Notes under the pieces: model-generated | Database searches by the model: none | Seen by the model: only the letters and a program-made list of their open reading frames with translations | What the model was told of the DNA's origin: nothing | Translations under genes and position numbers: made by a program | In this document: in pieces, positions 48,701 to 61,444 of the stretch | Layout: each line of letters starts with the position of its first letter | How positions within the stretch are numbered: position 1 is the first letter of the stretch | Assembly: GCA_023053545.1 (NCBI GenBank) | Contig: JAKZAN010000002.1 | Span: 3,766,375 to 3,830,374, forward strand | Reading direction: 5' to 3' | Source: Lepidurus packardi | Taxonomy: Eukaryota > Arthropoda > Branchiopoda > Notostraca > Triopsidae | Length of the DNA: 64,000 nt

Positions 48701-51700
48701 ACGTCCGATGCTGCCATACGTATAAAGTTTATTGAAGGCTGTTTGGAAAATTTGGCACAAAATAAGTAAAAGCTTTACCATTTTCAAACCTAGAATCCCA
48801 GTAATTCACTACCTCTGATTTCTTAGGGCTGTCCTGGTAGCGTTACGCTTATTGCCCAAGCTTTTTGCCTCGTTCGCTCAAGTGAGGAGTCCCGATACAC
48901 ATCGGATCACCTTGTGGGCAGACCAGGAGTATGACATGATGGACCGATACTTCCAGAGTTTGGAATTGTACGCAGTAACAGGCCCCACTCTGCCGATTTA
49001 TCATCACCAGATGGAAGTCCACGTTCGACTTCAGTTTTTGTCAGCTATTTACTCCGCAATGGGCACCCCAGACTCTTTTAGGTAGTTTAAGGAGTGTTAG
49101 TTAAGAATCTAGTTAAGGAATTTTTGGAGATAACACATAAAATTTCCTCAGGTTGTCTTTACCACAAGTGGATTCCTTATGGCAGTGCTTGTCGTCTAAT
49201 CCCCAGTCCTCAGACCAGCTCTTCGCTTGGCTTTTATCCCAAGTGAAGCGGAAAGACCAGCATGCGTTGGGTCCCTCAACTTTTCGGCATCTATTCCTCG
49301 AATTACTGCCACAGTTGCCTGCTGAGCAGTTTAGTGTGACTGCTCTTGCCCTCTTTCAGCAACTACTGGCCCTAGCTAAAGCAGCTGGGGGTGTGGTCTT
49401 GGACCTGAAGGGCTCCTGTACGGAAGCGGCTGCTATGAATCAGCTTTGGGCGATTGCACTCAGGGCGGTTAATACTGGTGAGATTGGGGATTTAAATTCA
49501 AATGTTTTGTTATTGTTCATAATTGCTGAAATGTTGTTTAGACGTGAGCTCCGCGGCTATCCAGAATCTAAACGGATTTTACCTCAGTTGGCAACTGGAG
49601 CAGGAAGAAGAATTTGTTTCGCGTGTTTTGGAGAGTTTGCAGACATCCTGGCTTGAACTGCAGGAAACTAGTAGCACTGAAACCATTTTATTGCGGGTTC
49701 AACGCGCGCTTTTGCTTTTGCTCTCTCACTTGGAGACTTTCAACAAAAGGTGAGCATTTTTTTTTTCAAGTTACCCCTATTCCGTCTAAGGTTTAATTTT
49801 CTAAATATAACAGGTACGCATACCAGCTGAGAAGGTGGGCTCTAGAAGGAAAAGGTTTATCCAGTCATGCACAGTTAGCAGAGGTGAAAGGCACAGCCAC
49901 ATTGCGAGTGGTTTTGCAAGCGGCCAGTAAGAACTTCAGAGATGTGCTAGAATTGGCCAATACCGACCTCGTAGCTGATTTAAGGGCCGAGACAGCCGTT
50001 TGGTGGGAATCTCTGGCGGTAAATTCTTTAAAAACTCCTCATTATGTATCTAATTCTAGTACATTTTAGGGTAATGTACGGGAAATGGAAGGTGCACTGC
50101 GGCTCCTGACCCAAGGTCAAGAACTAGCTCCTGAATATGACGAAAGATCTCTGCAAGAAATTGGATTCAAAGATGGCCAGGTAATAGGTTTTTCTAACGA
50201 GGAATGAGACATTTTTAAATCCCACACCCCTGTCTTTTCTAAGATCGTCTTCGTGTCACTGGGCGCAGCCAGAGGCCAGAAACGAAAAGAAGGAGCAGGA
50301 GGAATGAATGGAAATAGCGTAGTTTTACCCAGGGACAAACTACCAAGCGTAATCTTGCTACAGCCACCTTACTTTGAGCAGCTTTTCAGCCTTATGCAGA
50401 CATTGAGTTTGTTAACCAGTTTGGACAAGCAAGGGGTAACCGTCCCAACTGATATTTTTATACTCCGAAAGATTAATTTCTGGTTATCTAGCAAAAAGTG
50501 CCGTATACCAAAGCGCAAGTGCTATCCAGACGAGTGTGGGATATTTTGATGCTGCTGCCGACGAATCCTGCTCGCCTACAAGGTTTGCAAAACTTGGAAG
50601 ACTCTAATTGGAAAATGTGGTTGGATCCAGCCTGTCCACAGAAGCTTATGTACTCTTTGTATATCGTGGAAGCTTTAGCGAAAGCTGAAGTTAGTTAGAT
50701 TGTTCATTTGCGTAGCCGTGTTAATATTTTCGCGGTTTAGAGCGACGAGAAATGCTGGAAAGCGAGGTTTATTCGAAATGGCGGCTTGAAACACCTGTTT
50801 GACATTTTTCTGTCTGGTAAATCTAAATGGTAAAGGCCAGTTGGGATTTAGCTAAAAAGATTTTGATCTTTTAGGACAACTTCAACATGGGGGCACTACA
50901 AGCGAGTGGCAACAGGATGCGTTGGCACATTTGTTGAAAATTCTGTGCCAATTAGGGATGGTTGAAACTCTGTCAAATGCAAGTGACATAGAAGGGGCCA
51001 ATAATGATTCGAAAACTTCAGCGAATGGAGAAACAGCTGGAAGAGAGTCGCCTAAAAAGACGGTCAAGCAACTGGTACAAGACCGGCTGTTGCTCATTCC
51101 CAAATTAACTCAGGTATTTCGTTTCCAAATTGAATGAGGGAGATTATTTTTTTTCCATTAAACTTTTTATAGGAATTGGCGAAGTTGATGAGTTCGGAAA
51201 CGGTAATGAAAACCTTGAGCAGTATTCTCCATGAAGCTTCCTCGCCTCAGGATCCTCACCACTATAAAACGGGGTTTTGGGGCCAAACTCAAGTAACTTG
51301 TAAGCCCTTTGCTAATCCAGACTTACATCGGTCTCTTGGTTCTTAGGTTGTCCACTATGCTCTGGCGCTGGTAGTGTCTTGGGTGCATTCCTGTGAAGAA
51401 ATTCGGCCGCTTTTTGTGGAGTCCTTCCCGCTCTGGGTCACTCGGCTCGTTTTGTTGCATCCGGAGCCTATGGTGCGGCGCGAAACATGCAGCGCCTTAT
51501 ACCGGCTTTGTATCGGCCAGAACGCTGCGTCGTGGGCGTGGCTAGCAGACGGACATGGCAGCAAAGTTGGAAACCGAGACGAATCAGGATCTCGCAGCCT
51601 GTCTTCTGTAGCGGTTCCTTTGTTGGCTCACTTACTAGCCTCCTTATCCACTGCCCGTACCATGCCTACTCACAAACTCCAGGCATGTTTTGTTCAAGCT

Positions 51701-54700
51701 AAATTACTTCTTTGATTTTAACCAAGCTGTATTGTTCATAGCATCATGATGAAGGAAAGGAACCATATGGGCCAGCCTGTCGGGATTACTTCTGGTTTTT
51801 ATGCCGGTTAGTTGAAGGCTTGGACGAAGAGTTTGTAAAAAGTAAGTTAAATTGCGCTTGGATGCTAATTTTACATAGTACAGTAGATGCTGCTTATTGT
51901 GATCACTAATTATTAGAATCAGCCGCTTTATGGAATCAAATTTTACAGGACTGGTTCAAAATGATAAAATTAATAGCATTCTAATCGGTTATTAGAATCA
52001 CAGTTTCGGATATTATAATCAATTTCAAAGAATCGTCACATGTACAGTAACGAAACTACAGTAGTGATTGCTAAGTGGAATTTGCATATTGACCAATAAC
52101 ATTGGTTTTACGTCGTTTTGACCGATCCTGTCATTTCCAACCTACTATTATGCTTACGGCGAAGTTCCTTCTAAACTCCCCAGCCAATTCATTGAGCAAG
52201 TTATTCATTTGAATGACCAGTTCCTTAATTGACCGGGAAAATTAGAAGGCATATCGTGTTGAGAAACCTACCTAAGCGGAGGAGTAGGCTTCAAAGGCGC
52301 GTTCTAACTGTGTTTTAGACGTGTGGTTATATAAAAATGTCGAAGAACAAGGAAATAGTGGATTTAAATGTAACAGAGAAGTTGCGGCTCATTGAAACTT
52401 ATGACAAGTTCAATTTCAAAGGTTTGCCACAAAGAGAAGCGGCCGTTAAGTTAGGAATTCCTCAGTCATCTCTATCAAAATTGTTGGAAAATCGTTATGA
52501 AACTAAAAGAATCTAAAATTACTGAATCTAAAAGAATTACTGAATCCAAGAAAAGGAAACGTGTGGAAAAGTGTCAAGAAGCAGACGATGCTCTGTTTCA
52601 TTGGCTTAAACAAGCCAGTTCGTTTCACGCGCCGATTAATCGTAGCATTCTGTTACATATTTCCAATTTTCGTTTATTAGAATCTCCGCTTAATAGAATC
52701 AATTTCTTCACTTGGCAAACGTGATCAAAATAAGTGGCATCTACTGGATATTGTAGTTAATTCGTTTTTCCTAGCTTTTAGATATCTATGTCAACGTTTC
52801 TATTGCCCATAATTATTGCTGTCTTTTTTATCATTATGATTACTTTCAGTTTGATTACTTGCATTGGTCGATTCGGGAGTTAAGATCAAATTTCTGGTTA
52901 GTGAAATTGGAAATCATTGTAAGTTAATATTTTTCAGGGAGTTATCAGGACGGGAATGTGGCGTTGGTGGATTTGAATGAGTTGGCTGGATGTGTAGCAC
53001 GAGCTGTGGTCACTCGCGAATGTTTAGAGTCCAGACACAGTACCATGGAAGACGAAGGCTTGTTAGGCCTCTTGAATCTAGCCACAGCCATTTTCAAGCA
53101 CAGTCCGCCCTTTAAAACCTCTCCAGAAGGCCAACAGTTTATGAATAACGTAAGAAATTTTCTTCATTTTTGAACTCGTAATTTAAGTACTCTATATTGC
53201 TTCAGGTATTTGAGTGCTTGTTTGCATTACCTCATCCCAAGCAACGTTATTTACCTCGCTGCAAATCTCGGACGTGTCGATCTGCAGCCTACGATTTACT
53301 AGTCGAGTGTGTAAAAGGCTCAGCCGCTAATTATCGAACGTTGCATTCGTTGCTCCTCAACCAGCATCAAGCCGGTAAATATCTCCTAAACTAATGTCAC
53401 GCTGAGATAAGCCTAGTACTAAGTTTGAAGTCACCTTTTGTTCGTCAATACATGTTACTTTGGTAGCAATTTCAGGACAAGCGTATCCTTGGGACTACTG
53501 GCCACATGAAGACGGACGCTCGGATTGTGGTTACGTGGGCTTAACGAATCTGGGCGCTACGTGTTACATGGCTTCGTGTATGCAACATCTGTACATGATG
53601 CCCCAGGCTCGTACTTCAATTTTGCAAGCTCATTGTTCAGGCGAGAGTAAGCACGCTTCCACTTTATGTGAATTGCAACGAATGTTCGCCTACCTCATGG
53701 TAAATTATTATTTATTTATTTTTTAAATAATAAAATATAAATCGGATCATTGGGTGAATCTGAACTTGGGTGAATAGGAGAGTGAACGGAAAGCATACAA
53801 CCCAAGAAGCTTCTGTAAAGTATATACTATGGATCACCAGCCTTTGAATACCGGGGAGCAGAAGGACATGGCTGAATTTTTTATTGATTTGGTGAGCAAG
53901 TTGGAGGAAATGTCACCCGAATTGAAAACGTTGGTCAAGAATTTATTTTGTGGAGTTATTAGCAACAATGTAGTATCACTGGTAATTATCTCGTACTGAA
54001 ATTAATTTTGGGGTTTTCTAATGCGGTATCCCCCATTTGGTAGGATTGCAATCACGTAAGTCGCACAATTGAGGAGTTCTATACAGTTCGCTGCCAGGTT
54101 GCAGATATGAGGAACCTGTACGAGTCATTAGACGAAGTTACAGTCAAAGATACTTTAGAAGGAGACAATATGTATACTTGTTCTCAATGTGGGCGGAAAG
54201 TCCGAGCTGAAAAACGGTAAAAATTTAAATCTTCCTCAAATTGATGATTAATTTTGACCGCTTTTTTACTCCGGGGAATTTATAGAGCGTGTTTTAAGAA
54301 GTTACCGCATATTCTCTGCTTCAATACCATGCGATACACCTTTAATATGGTGACCATGACCAAAGAGAAAGTCAATACTCATTTTTCCTTTCCTTTGCAC
54401 TTGGACATGTCTGGGTACGTGGAGAAGAATCTCATGCCTCAGCAGTATCAAGGTATACCTATTCCGTTTCCAAGGTTTAGTCCTGCATATATGAATCTTT
54501 ATTGTCTTTTCAAAAATTTTCTAATGTATTATTTTAGAAGAAAAGGCGAAAGAAGACACAGGAGAACCAGCATTTATAGAAATGTATGAAGAATACCAGT
54601 ACGATTTGATTGGAGTGACGGTTCATACGGGAACAGCGGATGGGGGACACTACTATAGCTTCATCCGGGACCGGGCTGCATCGAAAATAGAGAATTGGTA

Positions 54701-57700
54701 CCTGTTTAACGACGCCGAAGTTAAACCTTTCGATAAGAATCAAATTGCGGCAGAATGTTTTGGTGGTGAAATGACAGTGAGTTCCTCTTCAAAAGTCTTT
54801 GTAAGGAAATAAGATGTACAGCAGAGTGGCGCAGTGGAAGCGTGCTGGGCCCATAACCCAGAGGTCCGTGGATCGAAACCACGCTCTGCTAATCTTTTTT
54901 TTGTCTACGTGCGATATCTTTTCTTTTTACCCTGGTTATTTTTATTTCTTTTGCTTAAGATTTATTTCTTTTTTTAGGTTTTTAAGCCTTTTTTAAAATT
55001 TATTTTAGTTTTTTTCTTTTATTTAGAGTTAATATCTTTTTTGACATTTAATTTGGTTTTCGAGTTTATTTAATTTAATTTGTTTGCTAAGTAATCTGTT
55101 TACTTGTTTTTAGAGCAAAACATACGATTCGGTTACGGATAAATTCATGGACTTTAGTTTCGAAAAGACAAACAGCGCCTATATGCTCTTTTATGAGCGC
55201 TCGAAGAAGAATGTGGGCGAAGGAGGATCCAAACTCTCCTCGACAACAGAGCAAACCGAGTCTCTAGGAATAGACGGGAAATCGTTGATCCCAGAGCTTG
55301 AAACCACCCTTGAACTCAATCAAGAATTAGAAGACTGGATTTGGCAAGATAACGTGCATTTCTTACGTGATAAGAATGTCTTTGACCACGCCTACTTTAG
55401 GTAAACGTTTGAAAGGCATGAGGCGGTTAATATCAAACTATTTTTTACAGTTTTATGTGGCAAATTTGTGGTTATATACCACAGAGCTTAACGCCAACGT
55501 TTGAAGAAGGCTCAAAAATGGATATCACATTGATGAGCGCCCAACTTTCCACTTCTTTCTTCCTTGAAACCTTCATTCATGCGAAAGAAAAGGTTTAGTA
55601 GTCTTTTTTTTCCATAAAAGGGCTCAGTTGAGGTTAGTTCGTATTTTCTTTCGTTTAGCCGACTATGGTTCAGTGGGTAGAGCTCCTTACGAAGCAGTTC
55701 AATGCTTCGCCGGCAGCTTGTGAATGGTTTATGGATAGCATGGCTCGTGATCCGCGTTGGCCGGTCCACATTTTGCTCAAATGTCCCAATCAGATGGTAC
55801 GGCAAATGTTCCAGCGCCTTTGTATTCACGTCATTCAGAGACTACGCCCCCAACACGCCCAACATTACTTGGCCAATGCTGGAGCGGGCACTGAAGGAGA
55901 AGACGAGGCAGAAGAAATCTCTTCGACTTCCCAAGACTCCCCTTCAGCTCAACACGGATCCCAATCTTGCGTCACCCGCTTCGTCAAGAAGCTCTTTGCT
56001 TTGGTAATTTCTGCTCAGTTGCCCCACTTTTGCTATTCTATCTCTCATTTTAACATAATATCTTAATTTAACACGTAGATGGCAAACGGAGCTAAAGCAC
56101 ATCTCAAGCATCTCAACGAGTATTTTACATTCTTATACGACTTTGCCCGAATGGGAGAAGAGGAGTGTCGATTTCTCAATTCTATACACGCCATTTCCAT
56201 CATGGTTAATTTCTACCTGGGCCAGAAATCACAAGAAGTAGAAACATTGAGCTTACTTCTGAAAAAACATGAACCTTGCGTGTAAACGAGTTTGTCTGTT
56301 TTACAGATGCTGGAAGCTGCGAGTGACGAAGAAGAGGAAGAAGAGGATGAGAGAGCAGAGGAGGAGGTGGTAACTGTGCCGGAAAAAGTCCGTCCCACGT
56401 CTTTGGATAAAATGGTTCACTTAATCGCACATTTGGTGGAAAAATCGCGTGGCGAAGATCAAAGGCTGCATCTTTCCAATGTCGATATGAACGCTGTAGC
56501 TGGTGGGAAAGTAAAAATCACTTAATTTGTTGTATATTCAGACTCGTAATTATTGTTTGTAGGGCTTTCCGTTTTTGCATCAGCAGATAAAAGATAACAT
56601 TAGTCTGAAGCAAACGAGGAATCTCATCTTCAGTCTTTGCCGCTTCAACGACCACTTGGCCGTGCATATAGTAACCATGCTATTCCAAGCCGTCACCAGA
56701 CATTCTGAGGTATGTTTCCAGTATCAATCTAGTTAGCTACGTGCTCCCAATGTTCTGATCATAAACAGTTGAGTGGCCCTTTCTTCAAACTCCTTTCGGA
56801 GTTGGTGGAGTTGGGAGGAGGACCACCAGGATTGCCTTGTTTCACCCAGTTGGTTCTACACCGAGTCTGGGAGGTAGCTGAAGTATGCCCAGCCTCTACG
56901 TTAGACTGGTTAGCCCAACACGTCCCTCGATCTCGCCTTATCCAAGCTTTCTGCCTCCAAGGTCTCGAAATGTGGCTGGAACCCTTTTTATTGCAGCACA
57001 ACACCCACCGAGTTCGCGCTGGTAAACACTATTCTCTTTTAACTTTTTCAAAGTTTTAGTTATTTGTTCCCTTTTTCTGAATCTAGCTGCAGCATTCTTG
57101 GTAGTTTCCTTGGTACCTAGCCCTCCCTTCCGTCAGAGTTTTAGTCGAACCTGGAGTGGTAGTAGCTCCGGGTTAATTGTGGGCTTAGGATCAGGAGGAG
57201 CTTTAGCAAGGGGAGGGGCATCGCCCAGTCCCAACAAAGAGATGAATCTCACGCCTGACGCTAGGACCGTGCTTCAGCAAGTCTTCAGTGCATTGCTGCG
57301 GTTACTCAAACGTGCCAAAACCTACACGGACCTCGATACCCATGGAATAGCCAAACTGACAGCCTATTTCGCTGTCATGGCCCACTGTTTGGTCTCGAAG
57401 CACGAAAAACTCATGGTAAAGCACTTGCGAATCTTCTTGGTGTTCTTCTTTTAACACTTTTTGGCGGGACAATAGTTTCGACCGTATTTTATGGATCTCT
57501 GGACGTTATTCCACCCACGACTGTCCGAACCTGCAATTCCAGTCCACCACAACAAGCAAGCGTTGTTGCTCTTCTGGCACCAGCTGTGTGTGGACTGCCC
57601 AGAAAACGTGGCACTCATTATGCAGAATACCAACGTTTTGCGAAATATTGCCTTCAACTACATACTGTAAGGCCCATCTATTTGATCATGTTTTCCTCTA

Positions 57701-60366
57701 AACAAATAACGTCATCATGCTCTAATTTCAGGGCCGACCACGACGACCAAGACGTGGTGCATTTCAATCGGATCATGCTGCCAGCCTACTACGGACTATT
57801 ACGGTTATGTTGCCAACAATCGCGGACCTTTACCAGGCAGTTGGCCTTGCACCAAAACGTGCAGTGGGCATTTAAAAACATCACGCCCTACAGCACCCAG
57901 TACAGCGCAGTAGGTTCCCTTTTCATTTGGATACTCACTACTCCGGGAGGTCGTTAGTTTCTAATGGTCCTTCTTCGCAGGCAATTGACGAACTACTCAA
58001 GTTGATGCAAATGTTTGTGGCCGTGCGCCAAGACACGACCGAGGTTGAGATGCAGGAGATAATCACGTTTAAGAGGCAAACAATGCAAATGTACTTACAG
58101 GTGAGTCCTTTTCTTTTGGTTTCTGTTGAACTCATGTAATAATTTGTTAATTCTATATTTTTGCATATTTGAAAAGGTACTAGATGGCCGTTCTTGCTGG
58201 GCCACCTTGATCCCTGCTTTTCGAATTCTCGTGAGTTCTGTGGACGATTGGCTCTTCGTCATCTTCAACGGGGGTTTGGCTACTTTCTTTGAAGCTTTTC
58301 ACACGCTCCACGTCATGTATTACGAAGCCACTGCGTGTCATGTAGTGGGTGACTTGCAAGAAATGCTATCGCTCATCCTCGAACTGCTAAGAGCTGTACG
58401 GGCCCACAAGGACAGTCTCAAAGAGAAACAAGACAAGGAAGCAGGGGCGACCGCCAATCCAGCCAACCCAGGCACTTCCTCTTCCTGCTCTGGCTCGTCC
58501 TCCATCACTGGCATGATCAAAGAAGGAGATGAAGAGCAAACCAAGAGAGAAAGGGATGCCAGACAAGCTCTCTTAGCCTGCCGAGAGCGCCCTGAGACAA
58601 TTCGCAAAATTGCCACTTTGCTCAATTCCTACAGCAGCCCCGAAATTCGCCAAACTTGCCTTGGTAAAACGAGTCGTGTTTTTCCCCTTTACTTATTGAT
58701 CCAATTACAATAAATTAAGCTAGCTTGTTTTCTAATTTGTACTCTCATTTTCAAATTTATGTATTTTACTATTTATTTCAGATATTCTCAAAGAATGGCT
58801 GCTACTCATACCGTCAGAAGTACTGTCTACACTGGTCCCTTTACTGACTCATAGCCACAGCTGTATACAGGACACTTGCGGCCCGTTCTTCCCTACGAGG
58901 AACAAAGCCAAAACGTTCGCTAGCCCCGCCCCTGTGCTGGGTTTTATACATAAGCCAGCAAGAGTAGGATTGCCCAATGTGGGAGGAGCCTTACGTCCCC
59001 AACGGCCTGTGGTGCAAATGACGTTGAATCGGAGTCTTATGGAAGTGGCTAAAGTAAACAAGAAAAAGCTATAAACATACGGGTCTATTGTTTATTTTTA
59101 AACCATTTTCGTTGTAATTAGGCGGTCGACGAAGATTATGACAGAGCTTTGGCCGAGTATTTCTTGCCATACCATCAGCTGGTAGACGTGATGTGCCGCG
59201 TGGCTGTCAACCATGACTTGATGACGGAATCACTCGTGTCTTTGAGCACCACTTTGGGACGAGAAGCTGTCTTACTTCATTTCACGCTCTTCCATAAGTT
59301 TTGGCTCGACGTCTACCAAGCTCAAGTATGAGCAATTAGACTTTTATTTTTTATGACGGTCATTAGCTTGTCCTGAGCGGCAAACAAACTATATAAGCTA
59401 AACTGTGTTTAGCTTGTCATTAGTATCATAAGCATGTTAGTACGGCCGGAAAGTCCTATTAATTTGTTAAAAAAAATTTAGCATGTGGATCGGAAGTACC
59501 TGGCAATGCTGCTTTCGAATAAGGGATTGTTAGAAGCCATGGAAGCTGTGCTGAAGGAAGAGCGGGTGTTACTCAACAATTCCATTGTCCATAACTTCTT
59601 CAGCGTATTCTTAGTCAAGGTAAAGTTGGAACTCGCAAGCAAATTGATTTCCCTATTGTGTAAACTCGTTTTTTGATTCGATAGGTCCATACTCCATTGT
59701 TGAGCGAGCCTTTCAGAAGATTGATTTCGCGCTTGGTATCTTCCTTGGAGGCTGTAGCAGCCACTTTGGACGTCAGGAGTTCCCTTTGCGTACGCCAGCT
59801 CAACGGTGATTTGCAAGCCCTCATGCTTGTCTATAGCACCGCCCCTTCACAAGTTCCTTTGGCGCCGCCTTCGTCTACTTTAGTCTCCGCCCTCCAGACA
59901 CTTTTGGCGAGGGCGAAAGCGGTTGCCGAGAAACCAGAGCTCACCGACAAAGTGCCAGGTAAAGAAACAAAAAAGCGGTTTAGCAGAAGAAAGCATTCCA
60001 AGTTTTTTTGTTTGTTTTTTAATAGCAGTACCCGTTGCTCTGAAAACCTTGGCAGAAGAGCCATTGTCCAAGAAGGCTCGCGTGAGTGGCAACGAAATCG
60101 AGAGTGAAGGCACTGTTCCAAGGCTGGACGCCAGTCTGAGAGCTCCTAGCCCTGCGGCAGCAGAAAACACAATGGGCCAAGTTGGACAAGGAGAAGAAGG
60201 AACTTCCAAGCCCCAAGCCACGCCTACTCCCATGCCGGAAGCCAAAGAACCTATCAATAAGGAAGGATGTGGCAAACCTGAGGCGAATACGTACTACGCG
60301 GAAAGTTTGGTCAAGATAATCGAGCAACTCTTGGTGGTCTTGCAGAAAAGGAGTGGGAAAATTTAA
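45701..60366 (+). CDS. USP34: Ubiquitin carboxyl-terminal hydrolase 34 (USP34)
   Basis: A giant cysteine protease that removes ubiquitin, known for Wnt/axin regulation. I resolve 47 coding exons totalling 10260 nt (3419 aa; human 3546), all phases consistent. Starts and ends of key exons: 45701-45746, 45813-45909, 45971-46584 ... 53476-53699, 53778-53981, 54044-54216, 54286-54452, 54538-54776, 55114-55400 ... 59685-59958, 60026-60366. The N-terminus is MCDTCATFL. The Cys box is LTNLGATCYMAS (Cys about 1757, exon 26). CSQCGRK is a zinc-ribbon pair. The His box is DGGHYYSF (His about 2021) and NDAEV supplies the acidic residue. Acidic linkers lie near 47640-47780 and 56320-56370. The long C-terminal helical repeats match USP34 throughout (HDDQDVV, LDGRSCW and others). 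Intron 1 is 66 nt and has no stop. Intron 22 is GC-AG. Intron 23 holds a transposon and intron 30 a tRNA gene. Confidence 0.96.
51683..51741 (+). other. GC-AG intron of USP34
   Basis: Exon 22 ends CTCCAG and is followed by GCATGT instead of GT; the acceptor is TTCATAG before CATCATGAT. Phase 0 on both sides preserves the frame into the conserved YFWFLC segment. No nearby GT donor keeps the frame. Confidence 0.7.
51881..52746. mobile_element. Degenerate pogo/Tigger-like DNA transposon in USP34 intron 23
   Basis: An 866-bp element bounded by imperfect terminal inverted repeats: CAGTAGATGCTGCTTATTG at the left and the complement CAGTAGATGCCACTTATTT at the right (about 21 of 25 bases pair). Subterminal TTATTAGAATC words recur inside both ends. 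It encodes the remains of a CENP-B/pogo-type DNA-binding domain, but has no catalytic DDE domain. The flank before the left end is TA; after the right end it is GA, so the expected TA duplication has decayed or the boundary is off by a base or two. It makes this intron 1096 nt, against a usual 50-90. Confidence 0.75.
52337..52670 (+). pseudogene. Broken pogo/Tigger transposase N-terminus
   Basis: An ATG at 52337 opens a 59-residue frame (MSKNKEIVDLNVTEKLRLIE..., then a helix-turn-helix with QREAAVKLGIPQSSLSKLL) that stops at 52514-52516. A second frame overlapping it continues with KRKRVEKCQEADDALFHWLKQA, like the second CENP-B helix-turn-helix. A frameshift thus separates the two DNA-binding halves, and the rest of the transposase is missing. 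It is a non-functional relic. Confidence 0.72.
54820..54891 (+). tRNA. Initiator tRNA-Met (CAT anticodon)
   Basis: A full cloverleaf can be drawn. The acceptor stem AGCAGAG pairs with CTCTGCT, with A at 54891 as discriminator. The D arm contains the A-box TGGCGCAGTGG. The anticodon CAT is at 54852-54854 on a stem with three consecutive G-C pairs (GGG/CCC), and the T arm is CGTGG-ATCGAAA-CCACG. The A1:U72 pair, the three G:C pairs and the A-flanked T loop (A54, A60) are eukaryotic initiator features and differ from elongator tRNA-Met. It lies on the coding strand inside the 337-nt USP34 intron 54777-55113, between the exon with the catalytic His and the next exon. Confidence 0.96.
54895..54902 (+). 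terminator. RNA polymerase III terminator of the tRNA gene
   Basis: A run of eight T starts three bases after the discriminator position, the usual Pol III stop signal. Confidence 0.8.
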
Positions 60367-61279
60367 GAAAAGGAACAGCTATGGTGGGGCGAATTTCTGT
60401 TGATTGATTCTAACCCCCCAAAAATGGAAAAGACCTTGAATATTTAATTCGTTAATTCATTCAAGGATTCAAAGTGTAAAGATATGCGAGTTTTTTTTCA
60501 AAGCGGTTCGCTGGCTGGACAGCACAACTACATTGTGATGAGAGCATTTAGTGGAATATCCTTCCTAATTGGAACTAAAACCTTGTGGTCTCTTTAGACC
60601 TTTGATTGTTATATTTCACGAGATTTGAGGAAATTTTCAGTGTATACTTTTCAGATCCTCGTCGTCCTGGGGGAGAAATACCTTAGAAGCTTAGGTTATA
60701 GTAGTAGATATGGGTCGAATTAAAGTAGTCGTAATTTGTGCACTTTAATTGGGTCATGGTTTGGCCGGATGACACAAATTTCCATGAAGAGCTGAGTGGC
60801 CATTTCATTAGCCTGTTCGCTACGGAGGAAGAAAGCGGAAAGAAAGTTGGAGAGGCTAACCATATCTGGATGCGATACTATGCAAAGCGCTTTTCGCTTT
60901 CAGTTGCTGCTTGAGTGGTAAATTTAAGCCGGTTTCTGGTGATCCCAACTAGTACTTTTGGCGAAAGTGAAATTTCCCCTGGATTGTGTGCGTTGGCGGG
61001 CGAAGAAAACTCGCAAGACAACTTTTCCTTTCAGTGTTCGATGGCCAAAAAAAGGAATAATACTACGGTACCTTTTTACTCTTTATCTCTTTCAGCATCC
61101 CATTCGTTTCCCCCTTGGCCCTTTTGCTTTACGGGTAAGTATCGTTGAGCTGCGAGACTTAAGTTTTCTTCCTTTTGATGTGGATTTTGCATGGTTGGCA
61201 CACCTTAACGTCGGACCTGCGCGATCGCGGAGCCTAGCAAGCACATCAGCCAATGAGAGGAAGGGTAGACCCTCCCAAA

Positions 61280-61444
61280 ATGGCGGATATGGCGAGCAAG
61301 CTGCTGGCACGTTCGTTAACGATGTCTGTCAAGTTCAAGGGCAAGAAATGTACAGACGCGCGAGCGAAACAGAGTCAACAAAGACAACGAGCGAAGCGGC
61401 CGTATTGTCCAAGCTGTGTAGTGTCTAGTTTTTCTCAGCCGTAG
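61280..61444 (+). CDS. Possible small ORF or first coding exon behind a YY1-like start
   Basis: The ATG lies in CCAAAATGGCGGATATGGCG, which resembles a YY1/Pho element overlapping a start codon, as found in many TATA-less animal promoters. The frame runs 54 residues (MADMASKLLARSLT, then a basic Lys/Arg/Gln-rich part with two Cys) to a stop at 61442-61444. I do not recognise the product. It could be the first exon of a gene lying mainly outside the window, or chance. Confidence 0.25.
   Translation: MADMASKLLARSLTMSVKFKGKKCTDARAKQSQQRQRAKRPYCPSCVVSSFSQP

Noticed and set aside
61253-61279. Extending the 61280 frame upstream
   Set aside because: The earlier start in the frame is not a clear ATG in good context, and the YY1-like motif marks 61280 as the better candidate.
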